The position numbers and the translations under genes were made by a program. Of a DNA stretch of 64,000 nt, positions 35,862 to 45,482 are shown piece after piece. The notes beneath the pieces are model-generated. The model saw nothing but the letters and a program-made list of their open reading frames with translations. It was not told the origin of the DNA and searched no databases. Each line of letters begins with the position of its first letter. Position 1 is the first letter of the stretch. The stretch lies in the NCBI GenBank assembly GCA_963819685.1, contig CAWFXI010000010.1:62001-126000 (forward strand). The letters are read 5' to 3'. The stretch comes from CAIUGU01 sp963819685 (lineage in GTDB: Bacteria > Pseudomonadota > Gammaproteobacteria > Steroidobacterales > Steroidobacteraceae).

Positions 35862-37187
35862 ATGAATAGTCGCTGGTGCTCCGTGGCTTTGCTGACGTGC
35901 AGCCTGTCCATCGCTCAAGCACAGGGGCGCGCAGCACCGGGCGAAGTGTCGTCCGCGCAGATCGATGCCCTGTATCCGCAATTGCAGGCGCTTTACAGGG
36001 ACCTGCACCAGAATCCCGAGCTTGCGTTTCAGGAAAACCGGACAGCCGCCACCCTGGCAGAACGGATGCGGGCGCTCGGCTTCGAGGTCACGACCGGGGT
36101 CGGCCGCACCGGGCTGGTTGCAGTGCTGCGCAATGGCAGCGGCCCGACGGTGATGCTGCGGACGGAGATCGATGCACTGCCGGTAGCGGAAAAAACCGGC
36201 CTGCCGTTCGCGAGTACGGTGATGGCGCAGAATGCCAGCGGACAGACAGTGCCTGTCATGCATGCCTGTGGTCACGACCTGCACATGACGGCATGGCTCG
36301 GTACCGCGACGATGATGGTGCAGAACCGTACCCGCTGGCATGGCACGCTGCTGATGGTCGGCCAACCTGCGGAAGAAACCCTGAGCGGTGCACGGGCGAT
36401 GCTGGATGACGGCTTGTTCACGCGCTTCCCGAAACCGGACTTTGCGTTGTCCCTGCACGACGATGACACGTTGCCGGCCGGCACCATCGGCTATCACGCG
36501 GGACTGTTCCGCGCGATGTCCGATGCCGTGACGATTACCGTCTATGGCCGCGGCGGCCATGCCGCGATGCCTCACAACGCCATCGATCCGGTGGTGCTTG
36601 CAGCGCGCATCGTACTCGGCCTGCAGACCATCGTCTCCCGCGAAAACAATCCGGTGGATCCCGTCGTCATCACTGTCGGCGCCATTCAGGGCGGCACGCA
36701 GGCCAACGTGATCCCGGATGAAGTGCGGCTGCTGTTGTCGGTGCGCACGTACTCCGACGCCGTTCGCACGAGAACGCTGTCCGCCATCCGGCGCGTGACG
36801 CGCGGCGAGGCCATTGCTGCCAACGCACCGCAGGAACCGCGCGTCGATGCGCCCGAGCGCGGCAATGCAACGGTCTACAACGATCCCGCCCTGACGATGC
36901 GACTGGTCACGACGCTGCGACGCGAGCTTGGGCCCGCGAGGGTCGTCGAAATGCCGCAGAAAATGACGTCCGAGGATTTCGCGGAATACGGCCTCAAGGG
37001 GGTGCCCTCTGCCCTGCTGCATGTCGGCGCCGTCGATGCCGATGATCTTGCCAGGGCGCGTCAGACCGGCATTCCCCTGCCCGCACCCCATTCCTCCGAG
37101 TGGGCTCCAGTCCTTGAGCCCACGCTGAAGGGCGCGATTCACGCGGAAGTGGCCGCTCTCCTCGACCTGTTCAACAAGCGCAGGTAG
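35862..37187 (+). CDS. Exported M20D family amidohydrolase (hippurate hydrolase type)
   Basis: ATG 35862 has GGAGGA 5 bases upstream; 441 residues with a signal peptide (SVALLTCSLSIAQA). Metal ligands: MHACGHDLHMTAW (Cys/His/Asp), PAEETLSGARAML (Glu pair), SLHDDD, and His near the end (APHSSEWAP). The lid domain has YGRGGHAAMPHNAIDPV. This matches the amidohydrolases that cleave N-acyl or N-benzoyl amino acids. It follows the class III aminotransferase gene on the same strand. Confidence 0.88.
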   Translation: MNSRWCSVALLTCSLSIAQAQGRAAPGEVSSAQIDALYPQLQALYRDLHQNPELAFQENRTAATLAERMRALGFEVTTGVGRTGLVAVLRNGSGPTVMLRTEIDALPVAEKTGLPFASTVMAQNASGQTVPVMHACGHDLHMTAWLGTATMMVQNRTRWHGTLLMVGQPAEETLSGARAMLDDGLFTRFPKPDFALSLHDDDTLPAGTIGYHAGLFRAMSDAVTITVYGRGGHAAMPHNAIDPVVLAARIVLGLQTIVSRENNPVDPVVITVGAIQGGTQANVIPDEVRLLLSVRTYSDAVRTRTLSAIRRVTRGEAIAANAPQEPRVDAPERGNATVYNDPALTMRLVTTLRRELGPARVVEMPQKMTSEDFAEYGLKGVPSALLHVGAVDADDLARARQTGIPLPAPHSSEWAPVLEPTLKGAIHAEVAALLDLFNKRR

Positions 37188-37193
37188 CGACGT

Positions 37194-37517
37194 CTACCTG
37201 GGCGGCTGATACCCGATACCGCCCGCCTTCTTCATCGCCTCCACCGATTCCTGTGTGGTCATCAGCGGCGTCGTGCGGTAAGCGCTCATCGACCCGGTGG
37301 CGCCAATCGCCATGGAGAACGCCGCTGCACTCGCGCTGTCCGGCATCTCGGAAATCGCCACGATGTCGTATTCGCCGAACGTGAACCACAGGCCATGCAG
37401 CTTGCCGCCGAGTTTTTCAACTACCGTGCGGATCGCGACCGCCCGGTCCTGGGGATTCTTGACCATCGCCGCGATCGCTGCAGTGCTGTACGAACCCTGA
37501 ATCATATAGGTAGGCAT
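37194..37517 (-). CDS. GYD domain-containing protein
   Basis: The protein has 107 residues. It starts TYMIQGSYSTAAIAAMVKNPQDR and contains GGKLHGLWFTFGEYDIVAISEMPD, the GYD signature of small ferredoxin-like-fold proteins. It ends near GIGYQPP. The family has no agreed function and often lies near oxidoreductases. No signal peptide. It converges on the M20D gene (6-base gap) and is 122 bases downstream of the hydroxy-acid oxidase gene. Confidence 0.88.
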   Translation of the reverse strand: MPTYMIQGSYSTAAIAAMVKNPQDRAVAIRTVVEKLGGKLHGLWFTFGEYDIVAISEMPDSASAAAFSMAIGATGSMSAYRTTPLMTTQESVEAMKKAGGIGYQPPR

Positions 37518-37639
37518 GATGTTGCTTCCTGTTGTGGCGCTGGGAGTTCATCGATTCGATGCTACGCCTGTGCGTCGGAAGTACAACGGCAACCGGCACA
37601 GGACATGCCCTGATTGCCATCTGCGGGGAATCAGCGCTG

Positions 37640-38875
37640 TCAGATCTTCCAGTCGGGGGTCGCGACGTAAGCGCGCGTAATGTCGGCGACCGTCCGCGTA
37701 CCGCAATTCCCCATCACCAGCTTGAGTTCACCCTGGAGGATCTCGAGCACGCGGTCGACGCCGGCCTGACCGAACGCTCCCAGTCCCCACAGGAACGGAC
37801 GTCCAATCCCTACTGCAGTGGCGCCGAGCGCAAGTGCTTTGAACACATCGGTGCCGCGGCGCACACCGCCATCGACAAACACGGGAATCCGGCCACCCAC
37901 GGCTGCCACAACTTCCGGCAGTGCCTCGATTGTGGAGCGTGCCGTTTCCGTGGCTCGCCCGCCATGGTTCGAGACCAGAATGCCGTCGATGCCGTGCTCC
38001 AGGCACAATCTGGCGTCTTCACCGGAGTCGATGCCCTTGATGAGGAACTGGCGTTCCCAGCGCTTCCGGATGCGATCGACAAAGGCCCAGTCCATCGCGG
38101 GATTCTGGGTGCTGACGCCGGTCATGTTGATGCCTTCGTACATCGGCCGTTCGCTGAGCGCCCGGCCGGGCTCGCCTTCATGACATGTCGCGCACACACG
38201 CAGGTCTTTCGGCCGCGTGCGCAGGTAGGTTTCACTGAATCGACCCGTGGTGTTATCGACCGTCAGTGCGATCGTCGTGCACCCCGCAGCTTCCACGCGA
38301 CTCAGCAACTTCTCGCATGCGGCCCATGAGCTGGGCGCATAGAGCTGAAACCAGACAGGACGGCCAAGCGCCTTGTTCACTTCCTCCACGCCGACCGACG
38401 TTGAAGTCGACAGGTACTGCAGGGTGCCGCGTGCCTTGGCGGCGCGTGCTACATCCAGCTCGCCCTCCGCGGAGAACGATTTTTCACCGCCAGTGGGACA
38501 CAGGAAAATCGGGCTGTTGTACGTAGTGCCGAACAGATCCACGTGCATGTCCACCCCGGTGGCATCGCGCAGGCGCCTGGGACGCAACTGCACATGCGCA
38601 TACCCCTCGCGATTGGCCCGGAGCGTGGCATCGCCGTCAACGCCACTCGACATATAGGCCCAATGGCCTGGCAGAACATTGCGGCGGGCGACCTCCTCGA
38701 AATCGAGGACAGTCAGCGCCTTCGCGGGATCGGCAAGCATGTCCGCCGGTTCCGGTGTCTGCGCAAAGGCACTCTGCTGCAGGAAGGCACCAACTCCACC
38801 CAGCGACGCCACATACGGACTCGCTGCCAGAAACCCGAGGAATTCCCGACGCGCCAGCGATACAGAGCGATTCAT
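37640..38875 (-). CDS. Tat-exported FMN-dependent alpha-hydroxy-acid oxidase with an embedded CxxCH
   Basis: The protein has 411 residues; GGGAG precedes the ATG. ARREFLGFLAASPYVASL is a Tat signal. The barrel has the whole active-site set of the glycolate oxidase/flavocytochrome b2 family: Tyr74, Tyr179 (FQLYAP), Asp207 (LTVDNT), Lys280 (FLIKGI), His304 and Arg307 (VSNHGGR), and the FMN phosphate loop VDGGVRRGTDV...GIGRPFLWG. Within the lid loop after Asp207, residues 228-232 read CATCH (38180-38194), a CxxCH haem-c motif, in an extended, charged loop. Export makes haem-c attachment possible. It likely oxidises an L-2-hydroxy acid in the periplasm; neighbours (MFS carrier, GlcDF-type gene) fit that. 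Confidence 0.85.
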   Translation of the reverse strand: MNRSVSLARREFLGFLAASPYVASLGGVGAFLQQSAFAQTPEPADMLADPAKALTVLDFEEVARRNVLPGHWAYMSSGVDGDATLRANREGYAHVQLRPRRLRDATGVDMHVDLFGTTYNSPIFLCPTGGEKSFSAEGELDVARAAKARGTLQYLSTSTSVGVEEVNKALGRPVWFQLYAPSSWAACEKLLSRVEAAGCTTIALTVDNTTGRFSETYLRTRPKDLRVCATCHEGEPGRALSERPMYEGINMTGVSTQNPAMDWAFVDRIRKRWERQFLIKGIDSGEDARLCLEHGIDGILVSNHGGRATETARSTIEALPEVVAAVGGRIPVFVDGGVRRGTDVFKALALGATAVGIGRPFLWGLGAFGQAGVDRVLEILQGELKLVMGNCGTRTVADITRAYVATPDWKI

Positions 38876-38929
38876 GCTTGTTCTCCCGAACGAACGACCT
38901 TGAATGGGGCCGGAACATCCGAACCCCTG

Positions 38930-40205
38930 TCAGGAAGCGGCGGACGGAGCGGGCTTTAGCGGAGCGTGAACGACCTCGAACCTGCGATCAGGTTGCATGC
39001 GGAAGGTGAGGCCGACTCCGATGGCCATCAGCACGATGCTGCCCAGAAACGGCAGCTCCCAGTTACCGTAGCGATCGATCAGGAAGCCCCCCACGACCGG
39101 ACTGATGATCGCCGCCAGCGCCGACCCGGTATTCATCATGCCGCTCGCGGTACCCGAATACTCCGGCGCGATGTCCATGGGAATGGCCCACATCGGACCG
39201 ATGGTCATTTCGGCGAAGAAGAATCCCGCGGAGAGACAGAACAGCGAGATCATCAGATTGTGAGTGAACATCAGCGGAATCAGCATCAGCATGGTCAGCA
39301 GCATGCAGACCGCGACCATCCAGCTGCGCGCGCGCTTCAGGTCACCGGTCTTGTGCAGCAGTTTGTCCGTCACGACTCCACCCAGCGTATCGCCCACCAC
39401 TCCCGCGAAGAAGACTGACGAGGCAAAGATGGCGGAGTTCTTGAGATTCAGGTCATAGCTGTGCAGGAAGTACTGCGGAATCCAGCTCAGGAACAGCCAC
39501 AACGTCCAGCCATAGCAGAAGTAGACGACGGTCACCGGCGCCATCCGCCGGAGCAGCGCATTCCAGGGGACACTGACTTTCGTCTTCTGCGGCACCGGCA
39601 GGACTGCGAGTTCCTCGGGCGTAATGCGCGGATGGTCCGCCGGCTTTTCAGTGAACGCCCATGCCCACAAGGCTACCCAGACAAAGCTGAGTGCTGCGCA
39701 GGCGAAGAACGACTCGCGCCATCCGCGGGTTGCCATGATATAGACGATGAAGGCCAGGCGCCGCCGCGTTGCCGATCCGGGCCGCGGCATGGGTGATGCC
39801 CTGCGCGAAGCCCCGCTTCTCCTTGGCGACCCAGCGCGACATCGCGGAAGTCGCGGCGGGAAAAGTGGCGCCTTCACCAAACCCCAGCAGCACCCGGGCA
39901 ATCAGCAGTGAGGTCAGCCCGCCCGCGAATCCCGTCAACGCGGTGGCACTGGCCCAGATCAATCCGCAGGCGATGAGCGTGCGGCGCGCGCCGAAGCGGT
40001 CACTGACCCAGCCGCCGATGATCTGGAACACCAGATACGGATAGGCGAATGCGGAGAACACCAGACCAATCTGGGTCTTGCTTAAGTGGAAGTCCTTGCC
40101 AAAGCCTTCTGCCGCAGTGCTGACGTTCACGCGGTCCAGATAGGTAATGAAATACATCAGGCACAGCAGGATCAGAACGATGTGCGTAACCCTGAGACGT
40201 CTCAT
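38930..40205 (-). pseudogene. MFS transporter (anion:cation symporter-like), one frameshift
   Basis: ATG 40205 has GGGGAGAG upstream. The first frame gives helices 1-4 or so, with YLDRVNVSTA in helix 1, QIIGGWVSDRFGARRT between helices 2 and 3 (the MFS A motif) and RVLLGFGEGATFPAA, which is close to the sugar-acid symporter (ACS) family. The second frame continues with helices 5-12, from YIMATRGWRESFFACA to a basic C-terminal tail. The break is one extra base in a GC-rich run near 39766. Substrate is probably a carboxylate or sugar acid, which would fit the hydroxy-acid enzymes on either side. Confidence 0.8.
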
Positions 40206-40285
40206 GAGCTCTCCCCGGCCGGGTCTTGTGTCCGGTCCAGCCTCTTCGTGGCTACAGACCGGTGTTTATGCAGTTCTCAAGGCGA

Positions 40286-41530
40286 TCAGGCAGCTCTCTG
40301 CAGCATCGACGGCGCCGCATGCTGAGCGAAGTACTCCATCGCGGCAATCACGCCACTGCCCCCGATCTTCACACCGGCCAGCTGGAACCCCATCTCGCAA
40401 CCGGCCAATGCGGCCAGCAGTGTCAGGTCGCTGCTGTCACCCAGGTGGCCGATACGGAACATCCGGCCCTTCAGCTTCCCGAGTCCGGTGCCGAGCGACA
40501 GATCGAAGCGCTCGTAAATCAGTCGACGCAGGGCGTCAGCGTCAACGCCAACCGGGGTCACGACTCCGGTCAGAACCGGCGAGTGGCACTTCGAATCGAC
40601 GCACTGCAGGGGCAATCCCCAGGCTGACGACGGCAGCGCGCACGCCCGCGGCCCAGCGCTGGTGCCGCAAGAAGACCTTGTCGAGACCTTCTGTCAGCAG
40701 CATGTCGATGGCTTCCGCCAGTCCATAGAGCAGATTGGTGCTGGGCGTGTAGGGAAAATAACCGTCACGATTGAATTCGAGCATTTCGTCCCAGGCCCAG
40801 AAGGAACGCGGCAGGCGCGCCGTTTTCATGGCCTCGAGCGCACGTGGCGAGATCGGCATTGAAGCTGATGCCGGGTGGCAGCATCAGTCCCTTCTGCGAA
40901 CAGCCGATACTGACATCGACTCCCCATTCGTCATGGCGATAGTCGGCGCTCGCAATGCCTGAGATGGTATCCACCAGCAGCGATCGCGGGATGCCGTGCC
41001 GCGTCGATGGCCCTGCGGACTGCTGCAATGTCGGAAGTGACGCCCGTGGAGGTCTCATTGTGGACGACGCAAACAGCCTTGAGGCGATGCTCCCTGTCCT
41101 CGCGTAAACGCTGCTCGATCAGGTCCGCCTGCACGCCGCGACCCCAACCCGGTGCGTGCGGCATGAGCTCATCTGCGCCGCTCCAGGACAACACCTCAGG
41201 AACCAGCCCCAGGCGCTTCGCCAGCTTCACCCACAGCGCCGCGAACTGACCGGTTTCGTACATCAGCACCGGGTCGCCGGGGCTCAGCGTGTTGCACATC
41301 GCCGCTTCCCATGCACCGGTTCCCGATGCGGGGTAAATGATGACCGGGTGACGGGTCTTGAAGATGGCCTGCATACCAGCGAGCACCTTCGTGCCCAGGA
41401 CGGCGAACTCCGGCCCGCGATGATCGATGGTCGGCAGACTCATCGCCCGCAGGATGCGGTCGGGTACGGGACTCGGGCCGGGAATCTGCAGGAAGTGCCT
41501 GCCGGTTGGATGGAAATCGAGCTTGAGCAT
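40286..41530 (-). pseudogene. Class V aminotransferase (serine/alanine-glyoxylate type), three frameshifts
   Basis: ATG 41530 follows a GGGGGG run. The opening HFLQIPGPSPVPDRILRAM and IDHRGPEF is the standard start of serine-glyoxylate and alanine-glyoxylate aminotransferases. Later frames carry VVHNETSTGV, SLLVDTISGIAS (PLP Asp), GCSQKGLMLPPG (Schiff-base Lys) and RIGHLGDSS near the end. Three single extra bases, near 40987, 40857 and 40615, split it into four frames. With these removed the protein is about 410 residues and complete. It would turn glyoxylate into glycine with serine or alanine as donor; serine would yield hydroxypyruvate for the reductase at 13507. Confidence 0.85.
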
Positions 41531-41719
41531 CGCAACCCCCCAGAGCGAAGACCAGAGCGAAGAATCAACGGCGCCGAGTTTTCCATCGTTCGCATGCAAA
41601 ATGCAATTTAATGTTTCCCCATCAGCGTCTCCTCGGGGTTGCTTCCCCGTCTCTGGCCGTCCTTGCGATTGACTGGCGGGCCCAAGTGAACTCAAGATCC
41701 ATCAAGGGGAACAAAACAG
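41531..41719. promoter_or_regulatory. Divergent promoter region of the glyoxylate genes
   Basis: These 189 bases separate the class V aminotransferase (minus) from the GlcD/GlcF fusion (plus). The centre is AT-rich, with a small dyad GCAT-GCAAA-ATGC at 41592-41604 followed by AATTTAATGTTT. Shared control of both units is likely, but the dyad is short and no regulator is encoded nearby. Confidence 0.3.
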
Positions 41720-44700
41720 ATGGCGGATACGACTACAGCCGGCAAGGCACCTCACGTCAATGACGTCAGCGCTGCACTGGAACGCCGGTTGCGTGAAGAC
41801 ACCCGGGGCGAGGTGTTTTTCGATAGTGCCTCCCGGGGCCGCTACGCCACTGACGCGTCCATCTACCAGATCATGCCGGTGGGAGTGCTGGTTCCCCGGA
41901 CGGAGGAAGATGTCACTTCGGCTCTGGCTATCGCACGCGAGCTGCAGGTGCCGGTGCTGCCGCGAGGAGCCGGCACCAGTCAATGTGGCCAGACAACCGG
42001 CGCTGCGCTGGTGATCGACGGTTCGAAGCACCTGAATCACATCCTCGACGTTGATCCCGCAGCACAAACGGTGACGGTGCAGCCGGGTATCGTTCTGGAT
42101 CATCTGAATGCGGCACTCCGCAAGCACAATCTGTGGTTTCCAGTGGATGTATCGACGAGTGCGCAAGCGACGCTGGGCGGCATGGCGGGCAACAACTCCT
42201 GCGGTTCCAGATCCATCGCCTACGGCAACATGGTGCACAACGTGCTCGGGGCGAACGCGTGGCTGGCGGACGGGTCACTGCTTGAGTTCGGGCCTGTTGA
42301 CACGCTGACTTCCCGCGCGCTGGACATTGCGGATTTCGTCCGTACGCTGGCGGTGCGGCATCGCGGCGATATCGAGGCCCGGTGGCCCAAGGTGCTGCGT
42401 CGCGTCGCGGGCTATAACCTCGACATCTTTGACAATCAGAGTGAGCGCCCCTACACAACCGACGGTAGCGTCAATCTCGCGCATCTGCTGATCGGGTCGG
42501 AGGGCACGCTGGCGTATACGCGCAGCCTGAAGCTGCAGCTTGCTCCGCTTCCGGGCAAGCGGGCGCTCGGAGTCGTCAACTTTCCGACTTTCCGTGCATC
42601 CATGGCCGCGGCCCAGCACATCGTCAAGCTCGGCCCCACGGCGGTTGAGCTCGTCGATCGCATCATGATTGAACTGGCACTTGCCAATCCGGCATTCCGC
42701 CCGACGATGCAAACCGCACTGCTCGGTCAACCGGCCGCAATCCTGCTGGTCGAGTTCGCAGGCGACGATGCGGCCGGACTCGAGCTCAAGGTCAAGCAGC
42801 TCGTCACACTGATGGGTGATCTCGGTCTTCCCGGTTCAGTAGTGGAAATGCTCGACGCCACTGCCCAGAAGAATCTGTGGGAAGTCCGCAAGGCAGGCCT
42901 CAACGTCATGATGAGCGTCAAGGGCGATGGCAAGCCGGTGAGCTTCATCGAAGACTGTGCAGTGCCGCTTGAACACCTGGCCGACTACACGGACGCGCTC
43001 AACGAAGTCTTTGCGAGGCATGGTACGCACGGCACTTTTTACGCGCACGCTTCGGTCGGCACCCTGCACGTACGGCCTATCCTCGACATGAGACAGGACG
43101 GCCCGAATGGCGGCGCCGCAAAGATGCGCGCTATTGCCGAGGAAGCATCGGCGCTGGTGCACAAGTACCGCGGAGCCTACAGCGGAGAGCATGGCGATGG
43201 CTTGTGCAGGGGTGAATGGATTGCGTGGCAATTCGGCCCCGCGCTGGCGCAAGCGTTTCGTGCGATCAAGCAGCACCTCGACCCGCAAGGAATGTTCAAT
43301 CCGGGAAAGATCGTGGATCCACCCAAGATGGATGACGCTGCCCTGTTCCGCTTTGCGCCCCCGTCCGCACCGCACCCGTACCGGATCGCGCCCCTCAAGC
43401 CCTTTCTCGACTGGTCACGCTGGGATGTGCAGAACGATCCGGTCACGGAAGCCACCACGGCGCCGGGCACGGGCGGCGATCCGAGCGGCGGCTTCGCGAA
43501 AGCCGTGGAGATGTGCAACAACAACGGCCATTGCCGCAAGTTCGATGCCGGTACGATGTGCCCGAGCTATCGCGTCACCCGCGACGAGCAGCATCTGACC
43601 CGGGGCCGCGCCAACACGCTGCGACTCGCCTTGTCAGGACAGCTCGGACGGGATGCCCTCACCGGTCCGGCTGTCCGGGAAGCCATGGAGCTCTGCGTGG
43701 GGTGCAAGGGGTGCAAGCGCGAATGTCCGACGGGCGTCGACATGGCGAAGATGAAGATCGAATTCCTGGCTCATTACAAGGCGCGCCACGGTCATACGCT
43801 CAGGGACACTCTGGTGGGCAGACTGCCGGCGTATGCCGCCCTTGCAAGCCGTGTTTCGTGGCTGCCCAATCTGCGCGACTCGGTTCCCGGTGCGGCATGG
43901 CTGAGCGAGAAGCTGCTGGGTTTCGCCGCAGCCCGCACGTTGCCAAAGTGGCGCACTGACACGTTCTGGAACAGGCAGGGCAGCATCCCGTTTGCCACCG
44001 CCACGGAGACGCTTGCAGCCGCTGCGCGGGGTGATCGGGCGGCCGTGCTGTTCGTCGATACTTTCAACGGCACCTTCGACACCGAGAATGCGCTCGCAGC
44101 GGCACGTGTGCTGGGCGCTGCGGGCTATACCTTGCACACCGTGGAGAAATCCGGCGGCCACTATTGTTGCGGCCGTACTTACTTGAGCGTGGGCATGATC
44201 GATCAGGCGAAGACAGCGGCCGGCGAATTACTCAACGCCCTGGCACCGTTTGCGCGACAAGGGATCCCGATCGTAGGTCTCGAACCCTCCTGCCTGCTGA
44301 CGCTGCGAGACGAAACGCTGGTGCTGGGTCTGGGTGAAGCAGCCACGACGGTGGCCGCCCAGGCATTTCTTTTCGAAGAATTCGTCGCCCGCGAACTGCA
44401 GGCTCAACGCTTCGCGATCTCCCTGAAGCCCGCCCCGGGCCCCCTCCTCGTCCATGGCCACTGTCACCAGAAGGCCTTCGCAGCCGTCAGTCCCATCATG
44501 GAAGTATTGCGGCTCATTCCGGGCGCGAAGCCGGAACTGATTGAGAGTTCCTGCTGCGGCATGGCCGGCAGCTTCGGCTACGAGGCGGAACACCATGCAC
44601 TGTCCATGCAGATGGCGGAGGCGAGCCTGTTACCTGCCATCCGCCGGGCACCCAATGCTGTCGTTGTGGCGGACGGGACGAGTTGCCGGCACCAGATTCA

Positions 44701-44776
44701 AGCCGGTGCGCAACGTGAAGCACTCCACGTCGCGCGACTGCTGGAGCAGTTGCTGATTGCGCCGGGCACACATTGA
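41720..44776 (+). CDS. FAD- and FeS-binding oxidoreductase (GlcD/GlcF fusion, D-lactate/glycolate/2-hydroxyglutarate dehydrogenase type)
   Basis: The protein has 1018 residues. Residues ~45-280: PCMH-type FAD domain (LPRGAGTSQCGQT, LGGMAGNNSCGSRSIAYG). ~290-550: FAD-oxidase C domain, with HASVGTLHVRP and GEHGDGLCRGEW. From ~598: an FeS part with CNNNGHCRK...MCPSYR and ~658 CVGCKGCKRECP, two 4Fe-4S sites. ~815 and ~944: CCG modules (HYCCGRTYL, SCCGMAG). This is the YdiJ/Dld-II layout. It oxidises a D-2-hydroxy acid (glycolate, D-lactate or 2-hydroxyglutarate) and passes electrons to the quinone pool. AAGGGGAA precedes ATG 41720. glcG follows by 38 bases. Confidence 0.92.
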   Translation: MADTTTAGKAPHVNDVSAALERRLREDTRGEVFFDSASRGRYATDASIYQIMPVGVLVPRTEEDVTSALAIARELQVPVLPRGAGTSQCGQTTGAALVIDGSKHLNHILDVDPAAQTVTVQPGIVLDHLNAALRKHNLWFPVDVSTSAQATLGGMAGNNSCGSRSIAYGNMVHNVLGANAWLADGSLLEFGPVDTLTSRALDIADFVRTLAVRHRGDIEARWPKVLRRVAGYNLDIFDNQSERPYTTDGSVNLAHLLIGSEGTLAYTRSLKLQLAPLPGKRALGVVNFPTFRASMAAAQHIVKLGPTAVELVDRIMIELALANPAFRPTMQTALLGQPAAILLVEFAGDDAAGLELKVKQLVTLMGDLGLPGSVVEMLDATAQKNLWEVRKAGLNVMMSVKGDGKPVSFIEDCAVPLEHLADYTDALNEVFARHGTHGTFYAHASVGTLHVRPILDMRQDGPNGGAAKMRAIAEEASALVHKYRGAYSGEHGDGLCRGEWIAWQFGPALAQAFRAIKQHLDPQGMFNPGKIVDPPKMDDAALFRFAPPSAPHPYRIAPLKPFLDWSRWDVQNDPVTEATTAPGTGGDPSGGFAKAVEMCNNNGHCRKFDAGTMCPSYRVTRDEQHLTRGRANTLRLALSGQLGRDALTGPAVREAMELCVGCKGCKRECPTGVDMAKMKIEFLAHYKARHGHTLRDTLVGRLPAYAALASRVSWLPNLRDSVPGAAWLSEKLLGFAAARTLPKWRTDTFWNRQGSIPFATATETLAAAARGDRAAVLFVDTFNGTFDTENALAAARVLGAAGYTLHTVEKSGGHYCCGRTYLSVGMIDQAKTAAGELLNALAPFARQGIPIVGLEPSCLLTLRDETLVLGLGEAATTVAAQAFLFEEFVARELQAQRFAISLKPAPGPLLVHGHCHQKAFAAVSPIMEVLRLIPGAKPELIESSCCGMAGSFGYEAEHHALSMQMAEASLLPAIRRAPNAVVVADGTSCRHQIQAGAQREALHVARLLEQLLIAPGTH

Positions 44777-44814
44777 TTTCAGAACCGTAACGACTGGATG
44801 AAGCGAGACAGACA

Positions 44815-45228
44815 ATGAAACCCAGAATGACCCTCGAGACGAGCGACATACAAGCGGCCCTGGCAGCCGCGCAAGCAGAGGCCGAGAGCAATGGCTGGCC
44901 CAACGTTTCCATTGCCGTGGTCGACGATGGCGCCCATCTGCTCGGGTTCATTCGTCTCGGTGATTCGACTCCATTGAATGCACGGATCTCCCTCGAGAAA
45001 GCCCGCACGGCGGCTCGCGCTCGTCGGGAATCAGGGTTTTTCGAGGAAGCAGTCAAGAACGGCCGCAACGCCTACCTGTCGGTGCCTGATGTGACGTTGC
45101 TTGAAGGCGCGGTCCCCGTCATCGTCGACGGGATCTGCATCGGCGCCATCGGTGTTTCCGGCGTCAGGTCAGATCAGGATGCGCAGATTGCCAGAGCCGG
45201 CGTCAAAGCCATCGTTGCCGGGGTTTGA
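44815..45228 (+). CDS. glcG: GlcG/HbpS family heme-binding protein
   Basis: The protein has 137 residues and no signal peptide. It starts with a helix, ALAAAQAEAESNGWPNVSIAVVDDGAHLLGFIRLGDST, then ISLEKARTAARAR and VPVIVDGICIGAIGVSG, the full GlcG/HbpS pattern. Members bind haem or small molecules and sit beside glycolate oxidase genes; their role is not settled. Here it lies directly after the GlcD/GlcF-type fusion, which supports a role in hydroxy-acid use. Confidence 0.9.
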   Translation: MKPRMTLETSDIQAALAAAQAEAESNGWPNVSIAVVDDGAHLLGFIRLGDSTPLNARISLEKARTAARARRESGFFEEAVKNGRNAYLSVPDVTLLEGAVPVIVDGICIGAIGVSGVRSDQDAQIARAGVKAIVAGV

Positions 45229-45482
45229 CGCTCATCCGCGACATATGAGTCAGCAGATTGAACCCGGTACGATCAGTCCGGGTGCTGCAACAATTACAAC
45301 GGGCATCGGACCGGGTGGTGATTGTCTCGCCACACATTTGTTGTTGCCTGGTGCCCCCAGTTGTGACCGATGCACGGTCGGCAGCCGCATGCGGAGTTAA
45401 CTTAAGCGTCACGCAATGCAACCCGCGGATCGGCCAGCCTGCGAGCAATGCCCGCCGCTGGTCACGTCAACAGGAAGCGCCC

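Noticed and set aside
35781..37142. 453-codon minus-strand frame opposite the M20D amidohydrolase
   Set aside because: Composition (many Arg, His, Gln) and the absence of any motif mark it as a mirror of the real gene, which has all metal ligands.
37194..37517. GYD protein as a partner of the hydroxy-acid oxidase
   Set aside because: Only proximity (122 bases) supports it; the family has no known link with these oxidases.
45229..45482. Possible gene or riboswitch between glcG and the usher-like gene
   Set aside because: 254 bases with only a 6-bp ACCCGG/CCGGGT stem, no U-tract, no conserved RNA pattern and no supported frame.
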